64,000 nucleotides of DNA, from positions 28,126,917-28,190,916 of the forward strand of contig OX422221.1 of NCBI GenBank assembly GCA_949130495.1, in the 5' to 3' direction. Below the pieces are notes generated by a model. That model had not been told where the DNA came from and did not search any database. It saw only the letters and a list, made by a program, of their open reading frames with translations. The position numbers were made by a program, and so were the translations under genes. Numbering within the stretch: the first letter of the stretch is position 1; every line of letters starts with the position of its first letter. Origin of the DNA: Sambucus nigra (lineage: Eukaryota > Streptophyta > Magnoliopsida > Dipsacales > Adoxaceae). Shown one piece after another: positions 1 to 10,922 of the stretch.

Positions 1-357
1 TATGGTTCGGGTGATTTTCGAGAGGTTCAAGACAATTCAAAAACCTATAATAATTAGTGACTATTATTATGGTAGTGTAAAAGAGGTTATATTACCTGGG
101 GATGATAGGGTCATTAAAAGTTAGATGAATTATAGCGAGATAGATAATTGAAAATTAATTATTAATTATGAACTCAGTGAGATGAGTTAAGAAATAGTTG
201 ATGAACGGGATCGGTAGATAAGCTCGAATACTCTAGCAGAGTGACGCTAGGTTAATTATTTTATTAATAAGAGTATAATTAATTAAAAGTTGAGGGATAG
301 ACTCGGGGATTGTGGGCCAGTACTACGAGTGTTAGGCACGATTTTTTTGAATTTCTT

Positions 358-411
<54 letters not shown>

Positions 412-1703
412 CTTTATAAATATCGGTGTGTATGATATTTATATGTAAACATACTCCTCTAGTTCTATCATAACAGGTTGAGCGATGTTGGTCAATCCCT
501 TGGCCAGTGAATGCAGGGATAGCATAGTCCCAAGTCATATCGCCTAGTATTTTATTGTGTGATTTTTTCAAGGTGAGATGCTTTGGGAGTCATTCAGTCT
601 CACTTTCAGGGGAATATGGCCGACTCTACTACGTCTTTGATAATTTTATCAAAGTTGGGTGTGAGCTAGTCCGACTTGTGGTGACCGGGTTAGAGTGAGT
701 ATACCTTGGATATGATGGCATTTTAGAGAAAAACATCTAGGGAGTTATTGCTCAAAAGGATGGTTATTATACGCGGAATATATGTGATTGTTGTAGCAGA
801 GTTGTACGTATATAATGGAGGAGATAATTATATACGGGTCAAATACATGAAGTGTGAATGCATTTTATATAACTGTTTATAATGTTATATAATTAATTAA
901 AGTAGGAATGACTAAGTAATTTAATGAGTAAAGTAACTTATGAATCAAATAGAGGAAGTACTCGTCATAGAGTACGATGATAGAAAGTTTTTTGAAACCC
1001 GACTAGTTAAGTTGGGTTAGTAGGTAAGAGTTACGTGTGCATAATAGTTTAGGGGTGAGTGATTTCTCAAGAGAGTGCGACGCCAACTTAAATATGAAAA
1101 GTGTTAATGCATATTTAATTGTTGTATGCTAATTACTTGTTGAATATTTTTAAAAGGTTTTGGGCTCTTACCCGTGTCAATAATATTTTCCAAAATATTT
1201 TAGTTGTCCAGCCATAGGGACATCAAGATTGAGGACTCATTCGAGTGATGCGCAAATACATCACTTGTGGCAGCTTGCAGGATTTTGTGTAGATACTTCA
1301 GTTATTCATTCCTAGCCTAGTATTTGGACTCAATATTTCGTTCGGGCATGTTGCCCCTTCAGTTGTTACACATTAGACGATGTATTAGGATTCAATTTTA
1401 TTTTTGTAGAATTACGATTTGGATTTTTGTTTGGAACTGATGGTTTATTCGAAATTCATTATTTTTCTATTTATCATGTGATGCTTCAGACTCTTATATT
1501 TGTGTGGATGAGTTATGATATTTCTATTTTCTCCATGTTGTTGCGTTAATGAAAAAATAAAATTAACATCGACTTAATTTAACATAGGTGGTTAGTAATT
1601 TAAGAAGCTTTTCAATAGTGATGCTAAGAATGAACCAAATGAGATTCCTATTTATTTTGATAAAGGACTAATTGATCGTGATTAAAATTGGCAGGGTGTC
1701 ACA
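1..1703 (+). mobile_element. 3' part of a Ty3/gypsy-type LTR, diverged relative of the central LARD LTR
   Basis: The segment ends in gggtgtcaca at 1694-1703, a TG...CA-type LTR end. Read on the plus strand, its last ~700 bp follow in order the reverse complement of the LARD LTR at 34291-35000. Shared blocks include a 'gtgatgctaagaatga' stretch near 1619, 'gagattcct' just after it, a 'gagtgcga' and 'aacttaaatatga' block near 1074-1098, and 'gggctcttacccg' near 1162. No tRNA-Met PBS follows 1703, so this is a 3' LTR or a solo LTR. The left end lies outside the window. Sense orientation is plus, opposite to the central element. Confidence 0.65.
359..408. repeat. compound (AT)n(GT)n microsatellite
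   Basis: About ten AT units are followed directly by about fifteen GT units, inside the LTR remnant. Confidence 0.95.
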
Positions 1704-2547
1704 CATTTTTCCTGCGAAAACTTTATTTTTTCGAGAAAGAACCTTCTTCTTCATCTCCGCCAGTGTTGCCGCAGGCACGGACCAGAAACCTAAAAAAAAA
1801 TAGACGAATAGATAGTGAGAGAAATGAGGAGAGAGAAACAGTTTGGCGAGAATTTCGACTCCTCCGACGAGTCTGGGGTGGGGTGGGGTGGTCTGGGGCT
1901 GCTAAAGATAGTGGGGTTATGTGTTTATATATAGACAAAGAGAGTAAGTAGGTTTAAAGTGGGTATAAGTGAGGGGTACCTTTTTCTAAATATATGTGGT
2001 GCATTAAAAAAAAGTAAAAGGGATTCGATGCATCGTTGACCCAATAAATGGGACTAGCCCATAATAATGTCATTTTTAGACTTAAATATTTTGTGAAATA
2101 AATTTTTTGTATTATATGTTTAATGCATGGAAAAACAATTATGACCCAACAAAAGTGTGAGATAATATAACACGACACAAAATGTTCATGATTCGCCTAA
2201 CACGAACACGACTCAAACAAAAAAATGAAATTAAATGAGATGTTTTTATTTAACTAAATATAAACATGACTCAATAAACAAGATATTTTTTAACAGCACG
2301 AACACGCCCCAAATGAAATGGACACGACGCGACAAGATTTTCTATTTTTTATCAAATAAACACAACACGAGTAAAATCCAATACGACATGCTTTTTTTTT
2401 TATCTAACATAAACATGATCTAAATAAAAGTGCAGCAACACAGAAAAAAAAATTACCAAACATAAATAGCCGTAATAAAAGATATATGGCGAGTATTCGT
2501 AATTTTTTGCCGGACACAAACAACACCTATTAAACATTATATTCTAC
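1704..2547. other. unassigned AT-rich stretch
   Basis: No coding homology is recognised. From about 2165 to 2400 the words 'aacacgac', 'cacgaacacg' and 'acacgac' recur. A similar word composition is seen at 15.2-16.1 kb, which suggests a shared old repeat family. The short open frames here are not supported by recognisable protein similarity. Confidence 0.4.
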
Positions 2548-2905
2548 ATTTTTTGTAATACGATATTAAACATATAGTTTTGTAGTTTTTAATATGCATT
2601 TTTTGTTTAGTATTGAATTCAAATCATTGTTATCCATATGGAAATCAAATATGTTTTCCTCTATCTTTTTTGTATTTTGATATTAAATACGTTGGTTTGG
2701 AGTTCTAACTATGTCCATTTTGTTCGGGAATAGAATCAAATCATTGTTTTACTACATGCTCTTTAATCGTGTTATGCTTCATTTGGAATGTAATTAAGTT
2801 TTGGAGATGTTCATCAATCATGTTATGCTTTATCTTTTTTGTAACTCTGAATATTAAACGTGTTTGTTTGGAGTTTTGAATTTAAATATGTGTACAAAGT
2901 TGAAG
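2548..2905. repeat. three diverged tandem copies of a ~90-150 bp unit
   Basis: The block 'tttttgta...gatattaaa...gttt/ggagt...gaat...aaatcattg' recurs at about 2548-2640, 2662-2755 and 2830-2905 with many substitutions. It lies just inside a Helitron-type 3' end (3032), so it may be part of that element's body. Confidence 0.5.
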
Positions 2906-2949
2906 ATTTTACTATCCTTGGAAAAAATGGGCTTATGTTCCATTCATTT

Positions 2950-3032
2950 TTTCATTTGCTATCGCAATATATGTGATTGAATTTTATCTACACCTTTATT
3001 TTCACCGGGCCATCGGCACGCGCACACACTAG
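2950..3032 (+). mobile_element. Helitron-like 3' terminus, family 1
   Basis: The sequence ends in CTAG at 3029-3032 followed by T, the CTRR-3'/T junction expected of Helitrons. About 10 bp upstream is a GC-rich short palindrome (ggccatcggcac, a 3-4 bp stem with loop atc). The last ~80 bp match, in reverse complement, the terminus at 11715-11790, including 'caatatatgtgattgaatt' and 'ctacacctttattt'. The 5' end was not located, so the body length is unknown. Confidence 0.65.
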
Positions 3033-3144
3033 TATCTCTCTCTCTCTCTCTCGTTAGAGAGTAATTAGCATCTAACAAAATATCAAAAATGAAAGGGGCA
3101 TTTCACAAAAGAACCATAAACAATTTATTTAAAGTTCAATGACT

Positions 3145-3150
<6 letters not shown>

Positions 3151-3209
<59 letters not shown>

Positions 3210-3218
3210 CGCGCGCGC
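3151..3218. repeat. three-part (AT)n(GT)n(GC)n microsatellite
   Basis: AT runs from 3151 to about 3175, GT to 3200 and GC to 3218. All are alternating purine-pyrimidine. Confidence 0.95.
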
Positions 3219-3580
3219 CAAATCACGCTGAGTTCCTTAGTTTTCACACAATTTTGAAAAAATAGATAAAAATTATTTTGCAGTAGAGGCTATGTAAACA
3301 TACCTTGGACAGTCTCTAAAAAAAATTATTGTTTATTTTTCAGTCATAAAAATGTGCAATATTGACCTTTTTCTTAAATAGTAAAACTAATTATTTGAGT
3401 TTATTTTTTTACTTTAAAAAAATTAGCACCCAAACTATCTTTTCGAAATTGGTTGGCAACGTAAACCTCATTTTAGCCAATACACACACACACTTTTTAT
3501 GAGGACCAACACCAAACAAAACGAGAGAAAAAAACCATGGGCAAGATTTTAATGAGGACCAAACAAAATGACCCAATCCT
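3219..3580. other. unassigned AT-rich spacer
   Basis: Nothing recognisable apart from a short (AC)n at 3483-3493. It lies between the compound microsatellite and a COMT exon fragment. Confidence 0.5.
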
Positions 3581-3596
3581 AGCATTCTAGCAATCA

Positions 3597-3770
3597 TAAA
3601 GTCTTGTTACACCATCATCACCACCAAGTAAACAAGTCACCACGGAAAAATTTGCTAACAATCTTAGCATTCTATCAATCATAGCTGGAGTGTGGGGTTA
3701 TTGGAGAAGATGATGACATGGATGGTTTACTTTTTTGACCGATTGGTAATGAAAAGTGGGGGGAATTTGC
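3597..3770 (-). pseudogene. COMT-like exon 1 fragment (deletion derivative)
   Basis: On the minus strand this matches the COMT-like exon at 13882-14294 in two joined blocks. One covers the MIDRML...DDGVT region (3597-3690). The other is the start-codon neighbourhood with the GGATGATGATG-type stretch (about 3690-3730). The ~250 bp between them is missing, so it cannot code for a methyltransferase. Within 3570-3600 part of the 'ttagcattct.tcaatcata' block is repeated. A fragment of one exon lying among Helitron ends fits transposon gene capture, but no element boundaries enclosing it were proved. Confidence 0.7.
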
Positions 3771-4152
3771 AGGTGTATTTATACACATTTAAAAAAATAT
3801 ATTTTTAATTAAGTTTTACAAGGGTATTTATGCCATTGATATTTTATTTTGGGCCATATATCAAACAGTCTTTTGAACTTCTTTTAATATATGTATAGTC
3901 CAAGCCTTTTTATTTTGCACAAAAAAGTCTTTCACCATGTCAAAAAGGCTTTACAATATTGACCTTAAAAGATTAGAGAATAAAAGACTTTTTGATGCAA
4001 AATAAAACGTTTGGACTAAATATGTATTAAAAAATATTTGAGGAACTTTTTCATATTTGATCCTTTTATTTTTTAGATTGATTCTATGGGGCAAGTGTAA
4101 GTGGATGGAATTTTGAATTCAGCTTACGTGTGTATATATATATATATATATA

Positions 4153-4290
4153 CTAGCGGATACCCGTGCCGAGAGCACGGTGATAAATTTGCCCCCGTAA
4201 TAAAAAAACGCAGCGCATAAAAAAATAAAAAGAAAAAAGAAAAAAAATGGTTCAAAAAAATCTATATGTATTTAAAAAAAAATAAAAAAA
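4153..4290 (-). mobile_element. Helitron-like 3' terminus, family 2, copy a
   Basis: Read on the minus strand this ends with hairpin CCGTGC-tctcg-GCACGG, then 'ggtatccg', then CTAG (4153-4156), followed by T of the (TA)n tract. A hairpin about 10 nt from a terminal CTAG next to T is the Helitron signature. The same ~135 bp recur at 4830-4960. Confidence 0.7.
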
Positions 4291-4497
4291 ATAGTGCTCT
4301 AATCTTTTAAGGTCCCCGCCAGCAACATGGTAAAGCCTTTTTGACATGGTGAAAGACTTTTTGGATACAAAATAAAAGGCGTTGACTAAATATGTATTAA
4401 AAAATATTTGAGGAACTTTTTTATATTTGATCCTTTTATTTTTTAGATTGATTCTATGGGGCAAGTGTAAGTGGATGGAATTTTGAATTCAGCTTAC

Positions 4498-4503
<6 letters not shown>

Positions 4504-4565
<62 letters not shown>
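4504..4565. repeat. (TA)n microsatellite, ~31 units
   Basis: Uninterrupted alternating TA between copies 2 and 3 of the local repeat. Confidence 0.95.
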
Positions 4566-4567
<2 letters not shown>

Positions 4568-4766
4568 TCTAATCTTTTAAGGTCCCCGCCAGCAACATGG
4601 TAAAGCCTTTTTGACATGGTGAAAGACTTTTTGGATACAAAATAAAAGGCGTTGACTAAATATGTATTAAAAAATATTTGAGGAACTTTTTGATATTTGA
4701 TCCTCTTATTTTTAGATTGATTCTATGGGGCAAGTGTAAGTGGATGGAATTTTGAATTCAGCTTAC

Positions 4767-4829
<63 letters not shown>

Positions 4830-4830
<1 letters not shown>

Positions 4831-4960
4831 TAGCGGATACCTGTGCTGAGGGCACGGTGATAAATTTGTCCCCGTAATAAAAAAATCTAGCTCATAAAAA
4901 AATAAAAATAAAAAAAATAGTTCAAAAAAATCTATATGTATTTAAAAAAAAAAAACAACT
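4830..4960 (-). mobile_element. Helitron-like 3' terminus, family 2, copy b
   Basis: Nearly the same sequence as 4153-4290, with a slightly decayed hairpin (gtgccctcagcac on the minus strand) and terminal CTAG at 4830-4833 beside a (TA)n tract. The shared flank with copy a extends to the 'tctatatgtatttaaaaaa' block. Confidence 0.65.
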
Positions 4961-5067
4961 TTTAGCATGTCATTTCATTCATGAGCATGAAATGTCAAAA
5001 ATATCATACATGAATTTTGGCCATCCCATATGGCTCCATATTATATGGATATATATATATACACAAA

Positions 5068-5247
5068 AATGATCTTGTGCATACCAGTATGTATTTTAAC
5101 AGTACATACCGGACATGTGTCATCTGGCGGTGAGCCTAGAAAGGAGAGAGAGTGTGCCAATAATTTAACCTCTCTTTTCTGGGATCACCACCAGGTGACA
5201 CATATCTGGTATGCACTCTTAAAATACATACCGGTATGCACAAGAGC

Positions 5248-5249
<2 letters not shown>
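5068..5249. mobile_element. palindromic MITE-like element, copy 1 (~182 bp)
   Basis: The left arm, starting 'aatgatcttgtgcatacc', pairs with the right arm ending 'ggtatgcacaagagcatt'. The inverted similarity covers about 80 bp per arm and includes a 'catgtgtca.ctgg.ggtga' core. Both ends abut TA-rich sequence, fitting insertion at TA. There is no coding capacity. Confidence 0.8.

Positions 5250-5331
<82 letters not shown>
5250..5331. repeat. (TA)n microsatellite, ~41 units, between two related MITEs
   Basis: Pure alternating AT. Open frames of Tyr-Ile repeats here are artefacts of the microsatellite. Confidence 0.95.
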
Positions 5332-5334
<3 letters not shown>

Positions 5335-5518
5335 TCCTGCTCTTGTGGGGACTAGTCCGCATTTTAAGATTGCGGACCGGACATGTGTCACTTGGCGGTG
5401 AGCCCAGAAAAGAAAGAGAGTGTGCTTTTAAGTTAGGCGATAATTTCTCGGCGCACCGTTAGGTGACACATGTCCGGTCCGCATTCTTAAAATGCGGACT
5501 AGTGTGCACAGGAGCATT
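5335..5518. mobile_element. palindromic MITE-like element, copy 2 (~184 bp)
   Basis: The arms pair through 'ggactagtccgcattttaag' on the left and its complement on the right (about 5480-5502), and through the shared core 'ccggacatgtgtca'. The core and the outer 'gctc.tgtg' ends match copy 1, so both belong to one family. The next-to-outer arm sequence differs: 'tagtccgcattttaag' here, 'taccagtatgtatttta' in copy 1. Confidence 0.8.
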
Positions 5519-5549
5519 ATTATATATATATATATATATATGTATATAA

Positions 5550-6035
5550 TAAAGTATAAAATTTATATATGTCATAAGATTGAATAATGATGTCATGAGA
5601 AAATTTTATCATGCAATAGCGATTTTACCCTTAAAATTTTTGAATTATGTACATATTTTTCCCTTGACAAATAAAAGGGTTAAGATTATCTTGCCTTATT
5701 TATGGCTGACTGCCAACAGGCACATTTCGTGAGTAGGGAAAAGCTGACAAGATGTGGTCTTGAAAGAAAACTGCCATTGAAAGACAACTGCTATTCAATT
5801 TATAATAAATAGATACGCCAACCTCATTTCCAAAGGTACACTGGCGTGGCTCAAAAAGATGAGAAGACAAGCTAATTAATACATTGCCAACCTCATTTCA
5901 ATTTCCCAATATCCAAATGCGGGGCCCTAGGGAGCTGACAATGTCTGCCCAAGGCAGGATGTCTAAAAGAATAGGCATACCGGTCATGCACCCGTGATTT
6001 CTTAAAACCCATACTTCCGGTCCCCTTTGAAAATA

Positions 6036-6070
<35 letters not shown>

Positions 6071-7080
6071 ATCTTTTTTCCCTCTCAAATCCGTGGTGGT
6101 TGTCCATGGCTATCTCTTTTCTGTTTGTGGTGGCTGCTGTATAGATGTGTTGGAAGCGCAGCGTTAGAAGCGGCGTTTGGCGGAGGTGAGTCCCAAGTGG
6201 AGCATGGCAAGACCCAATATCATTATATCTCCCTCATCTCACGAGAAATTTGGTCCCAACAAAAAAACGTCATCTCAACATCAAGATTATTATCCTCTCT
6301 CACCTCCGGTCACTCACCTCTGATATCTCTCATCTCCGGTCAATTATAGAACCAAGGAATAGCAATATCAATGCAATCACAGACCCACAAAACCCCCACT
6401 CACCTCTGATGTCTCTCACCTGATGTGCATGGCTCAAGAAAAAAGATGTTCAAGAGTTCTGAAGCTCCCCATCTTCACAGTAGGTAGACAACTCTTCTCT
6501 TTAAGAGTACTACATGTCCAATAGCTTTTCTCTCTCTCTCTCTCTCTCTCTCTCCATGACGATGGCGATGGAACCATGGCCCTTATTTTTTTAGTCTCCT
6601 ACAGCTACATGAGTACATATGAGGTGTTTGATAAAATAACCAAGAGGCTATGTGGGTTGTTATTAGTTTGTAATATTCGAGATTAGTGCATATGGTTTGT
6701 CCAAAACACTAGGTAATGACTATTTTACAGTGGTGGTGAGTACTTGTCTTAAATTTTTTTGTGCTTTTTCATTTTTTGCTCTTTTGTTTTATTGAACATG
6801 CGTGTTAAATAGATTTAGATGTTGTGTTACTAACTATGGGCTGTTTTTAACACGGGTATAGGTTTTTGTTTAGATGGTTTTATGATTCAGCTCATGAGGT
6901 TTTTAACACTATTTTGTGTTTAATTTCACGAGCTTAATTATTTATGTACTTTTGGTTGGGTCGTAATATTATTTATTCAGATGACATTTTTTGAGGTTTT
7001 ATTTCATTATTCCTTTACTGTTGCTATTAGGTTTTTCTCATGGGCATGACTAATGGCACTCCATCGATTTTAATGGCACT
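5550..7080. other. unassigned stretch with two (CT)n tracts
   Basis: (CT)n tracts lie at 6036-6066 and 6529-6554. This is less AT-rich than its surroundings and includes short ATG-initiated frames at 6105 and 6429, each just after CT-rich DNA, as in plant 5' leaders. I recognise no protein family. It could be a captured gene leader or old gene-flanking DNA. Confidence 0.35.
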
Positions 7081-7814
7081 CCAAATTTTTGTTAAAAGAT
7101 TATTATCCTCACCCTAATATCAAACAAATATCAAACCTTCTCAATAACTTTTTTAATTAAATAATTACAAAAAATATTTTATTATAAATTTTAAAAAATA
7201 GACATTTTTTATTAAATAAAATTGGACTTTTTAAAAAAAACAAATTATAAACAGTTTTTTTTTAAATCATTATTTTTTTTAAATGGACATATTTTGAAAA
7301 AAACAATTGGATATAACTTATTTTTTTTTTTAAAAAATCGTTAATTAAAAAAATGATAGTTATATTTACTAATGAGTGTTGTATGTTTAACAATTAATCA
7401 GGGTTACAATTCTTTCTCAAATTATATTTTTAGAAATTATTTTTTTAATAACTACTTTGTGAGAATTGTAATAAAATAGTTTGTGAGAATTGTAATAACT
7501 ACTTTGTGAGAAATTATTATTTTTAACTTTATAATAAAATAGTTTTTGTTTTTTCTACTTAGTAGTGTTGGATTATTTCTTGGTCCTTAATACATGTGAA
7601 TAGTCCTAAATATAAAGGAAGTTTTTCCCAAATATTTTAAAACAACTTACATTTTTTTTATTATAATAAAGTATTTTACAAAATAATTTAGTCAATTCAA
7701 TACTTTGGAAGTATTCGTTGTACCACCGTTGATATTATAATACAAAACTTATATGACTTGATGACGATTAGTACTTTGGAAAATTGTCATCGTGCCTTCA
7801 GGCACGGGCGCTAG
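7081..7814 (+). mobile_element. AT-rich segment ending in a decayed Helitron-like 3' terminus, family 3
   Basis: The block 'acgattagtactttgga.aattgtcatcgtgcc...ggcacggg' at about 7765-7810 is a diverged copy of the terminus at 8440-8495. The hairpin CGTGCCttcaGGCACG is intact here. CTAG (7811-7814) is followed by C rather than T, so this may be a decayed end or one that was bypassed. Confidence 0.5.
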
Positions 7815-8495
7815 CGCTGACATTTAAGGGTCATCGGAGCTCCGACAGTGGAGGGTGGGGTGGGAGAGCTGTTATCGCTGACATTTAAAAATAAGAAAAT
7901 ATTGATTAAATGAGTGTTTGAGTGACTTTTTAAAACAAAATAAAAAGACTTGAGTTAAATGTGTATAAAAAAATATTTGTATGACTTTTTAATAATTGAT
8001 CCTAAAATAAATGATAATTCTAATAATTTAACAATTTAAAATAAATTTTAAAAAAGTTAAGAGAATATCCTTTAATTTTGTTTTGGCACTTTATTAGTTA
8101 ATACTTTATTATGAAAGAACTTTGATTCTATTTAGATATCAATTTAAAATATTTAAAATAATATTATTAACCAAAATAATTATTTATTAGAAAGTGCATG
8201 TTTTAACTTCAAGAAGGTAAAAGGAAAGATGGGGGATATAGATGAACTCTTGTGTTGGCTTTCGGTATGAAATGGGTAAGGATGAATCGGTAAGAATATC
8301 ATTATTCCTAATTCATTATTGATGAGAAATTCGTGGTTTGCATTTTCATTTGTTTAGAAGGTTTGGGTTTAATCTAATATGTTAGGCAACAAATTTTTTA
8401 CGTTTTGCAATTACGTAATTTGGAAATTATTGTTGTTTTGTGATTACGTACTTTGAAAAATTATGATCGTGCCTTCACGCACGGGCATACCCTAG
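7815..8495 (+). mobile_element. Helitron-like 3' terminus, family 3, intact end
   Basis: The hairpin CGTGC-cttcac-GCACG (8468-8483) is followed by 'ggcataccctag'. CTAG at 8492-8495 is followed by T of a (TA)n tract. A 5' TC end was not identified. The upstream 7860-8000 stretch carries a 'gactttttaataattgatcct' block like that of the 4 kb repeat, so related Helitron bodies may be involved. Confidence 0.6.
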
Positions 8496-8518
8496 TATAT
8501 ATATATATATATATATAT

Positions 8519-9212
8519 GGTGTGGCTATCCCCACACTCTAAACATCTTAAACCACACCCTTTTTAATACAATGACAAAAATACCCTTTTCCATTTCATT
8601 AAAACATAACATTATTTTAAGTAAAACAAAATTTACATTTTAAGATAAAATATAATTTTATTATTACTATTATTTTAATTTTTTACTGTAACATGTTACT
8701 AATTTTTTTTAATTAGATTATAGTACATTTCATGAATTTATTAGATTTTGCTACATATTTCGTCGCTAAATTTGAAACTTACTCTAAAAATGATATTTTG
8801 TGATATTTAAAAAGTTTTTAACCCAAAAAAAACTAATAATGAAAGAAGCAGTTTTTTGAACAAAAAAAAATCTTTTATACATAAAACAGTTTTTAACATA
8901 ATATAAGCATTTTTAACAAAAAAAAATTTAACAAAATTAAAAATATTTATAAGGAAAAAAAAAATATAAAAAAAATTCTAATAAAACAATGAGTTTTTAG
9001 CAATTTCCAATAAAATGAAACAGTTTTAAAACGAAAATAAAAACGGTTGATAAGGAAGAAACAATATCTTAAAAAATCACTTTTCAAATAAAAAAAATAT
9101 TTAAATTTTTTTTTAGAAAAATAAAAATACTCAAGTGAAAAAATAGCAGTTTTTACCAAAATTGTATTTTCAACAAAAATGTTAAAAATTGTTTTGCTTT
9201 GTTAAACAAATA
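8519..9212 (+). repeat. left terminal inverted repeat of a long-TIR DNA transposon
   Basis: Pairs with 10923-11622 over essentially the whole length. Matching blocks include the outer 'ggtgtggctatcc' / 'ggatagtcacaccc', 'ttacattttaagataaa', 'ttgctacatatttcgt.gc' and 'tattttcaacaaaaatgtta'. The outermost ~20 bp form a small hairpin of their own (gtgtgg...ccacac). Confidence 0.85.
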
Positions 9213-9751
9213 TTTTTTTTAAAAAAACTTTTTTTTTTATAGATTTTATAATATGAAGGGTGTTATGTCCTACTAAAATTCAAAGTTAAAGGGTGTTATG
9301 AATTTTGAATTTTTATTACCTAATGAACTACATTGTAATTCTTATCTTAGCTTTCAACTGAGTATAATACAATCCTTTATAGGAAAGTGACATATAGGTG
9401 GTAATAACCACGTAGGGTAGAATACATGCCTAACCTGCATAACTTCCAACTAGAATTGGAGAAGTGGACAATTGGCCCTAGTGGGTTATTGTAATAACCA
9501 CTACATTAGGTTGATAATATCAACATTTATGTTTTGAATATTATAATACAAAATTAAAGATTTTTTATTACCTGAACATTTTACTATTTTTTTTTCTTAT
9601 TCCAAATTGAACTACAAATATATAAGAAAAAAAAATTTAAACAAAAAATGATTTTTAAAAATAAAACTGTTTTGAACAAATTAAAAACAGTTTTAACAAA
9701 AAAAAACATTTTTTTACAAAATAAAAATAGTTTATAAAAAGAGTTGTTTTT

Positions 9752-9771
9752 AAAAAGAAATTAACAAAACA
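9752..9771. repeat. 20-bp target site duplication of the LINE, left copy
   Basis: Matches 10903-10922 exactly (core agaaattaacaaaaca), flanking the truncated LINE. The A-run part of the match could be partly chance. Confidence 0.85.
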
Positions 9772-10902
9772 TGATTGAAAAAACGTGGTAATAAAAATAT
9801 ACGACACATGGTAGCTAGGCATGGGGCTGGAACGTATGGGTGGGAGCCTATGTTGGGGCGAGCTGCGCATGGGGTGGGGTGGTGGAGGTTTATTGCGCTT
9901 GGGTGGGGGAGGTTCTCCTTGCTCACCTCTTTCCACCTTGGGAGTGGGAGTAGGATCAGGTTTTGGAAGGATATATGGGGCGAGGAGGGATCTTTGGAGG
10001 TCCTCTTCCCGAGGATGTTTAGGCTTGGGATTGACAAAGATGGGTTAGTTGAGAATCATAGGCGGCGGGAAGGGATTAGTGAGGTGTGGGACCCTAAGTT
10101 TAGGAGGGGGCTCCGTGATTGGGAACTGGAGGAGGCAGACGTGTTCTTCGAATGGCTGAGGTTGGCACCGGTCCCGTCTATGGGGGCTGATGGGTTGAGG
10201 TGGTCGTACTCTCATGATGGCTTGTTTTCAGTTCGGAGTTACTATTCTGTCCTAAGGGGTCGTGGTGGTGCTTTCTTCCCGTGGAAGGCTATTTGGAAGT
10301 GCCATGCGCCTCCCAAGGTGTGCTTCTTTGTGTGGACTGCGGCCAGACAGGCCATCTTGACTGTTAAAGGGCTTCAGCAAAGAGGTAGGAGGATGGCCAG
10401 TAGATGTTGGTTGTGTAAAAAGGAGGAGGAGACGACTGATCACCTTCTTCTACACTGTGAGGTTACTAGGGGTCTTTGGGATTTATTTTTCTCTTTATGC
10501 CAGATTGCTTGGGTTATGCCTAGTTCGGTGTGCGAAGTGCTAGCGGCGTGGCGAAGGCCTAGGGGTTGGTCTGGTCCGAGGGTGGTCTGGATGTTGGTCC
10601 CCCACTGTATCTTTTGGACTATGTGGTTGGAGAGGAACATGAGATGCTTCGAGGGGGTCGATCTTGACCCTCCTCGAATTCGATACAGTTTTCTATGCCT
10701 TCTTCTTACCTGGTATAGGAAACGACAGGATTCGTCTTTGTCTTTCCTTATTGAGTTTTTGGAGGAATTCTAAGGGCTTGAGTTGATTGTGTTGGGGCCC
10801 GGTCCTTCGCTTGTTTGCTTTGTATACTTCCTGTATACGGGATTCCGCCCCCTTAGGCGGGTTGCTTTATTGAATCATTTACTTATCAAAAAAAAAAAAA
10901 GA
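9772..10902 (+). mobile_element. 5'-truncated LINE (L1-type) insertion
   Basis: It has the three marks of target-primed insertion: a truncated 5' end inside the reverse transcriptase ORF, a 3' poly(A) tail (about 10888-10902), and a 20-bp target duplication on both sides. GC content is clearly higher than the AT-rich host element, confirming it as an intruder. A relative lies on the minus strand at 13212-13610. Confidence 0.9.
9775..10773 (+). pseudogene. C-terminal part of LINE reverse transcriptase with zf-RVT domain
   Basis: A 332-residue open frame. The first in-frame ATG is fortuitous, because the real ORF2 start was lost on truncation. The segment 'GSGSRIRFWKDIWGEEGSL' near residues 57-75 is the typical post-RT region of plant LINE ORF2. 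It is followed by W..IW....PPKVCFFVWTAARQAILT and then 'CWLCKKEEETTDHLLLHC' (about residues 216-233), the CX2C...HX4C zinc-binding motif of the plant LINE zf-RVT domain. The catalytic RT palm is absent, so this product could not reverse-transcribe. The frame is intact to its stop, suggesting a fairly recent insertion. Confidence 0.9.
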
Positions 10903-10922
10903 AAAAAGAAATTAACAAAACA
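10903..10922. repeat. 20-bp target site duplication of the LINE, right copy
   Basis: Identical to 9752-9771 and placed directly after the poly(A)-rich tail. Confidence 0.85.

Larger units (their letters stand above)
3895..4826. repeat. three tandem copies of a ~230 bp segment separated by (TA)n tracts
   Basis: The segment running from 'aaaagac/ggc...gactaaatatgtatt' to 'gaattcagcttacgtgtg' occurs at about 3950-4133, 4293-4505 and 4566-4790, and each copy passes into (TA)n. A Helitron-type end lies between copies 1 and 2 and another after copy 3. In copy 1 the first ~58 bp are inverted relative to copies 2 and 3 (see findings). Confidence 0.85.

Noticed and set aside
5030..5401. 123-codon plus-strand frame and its minus partner with Tyr-Ile repeats
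   Set aside because: Produced by the (TA)n tract between two MITEs.
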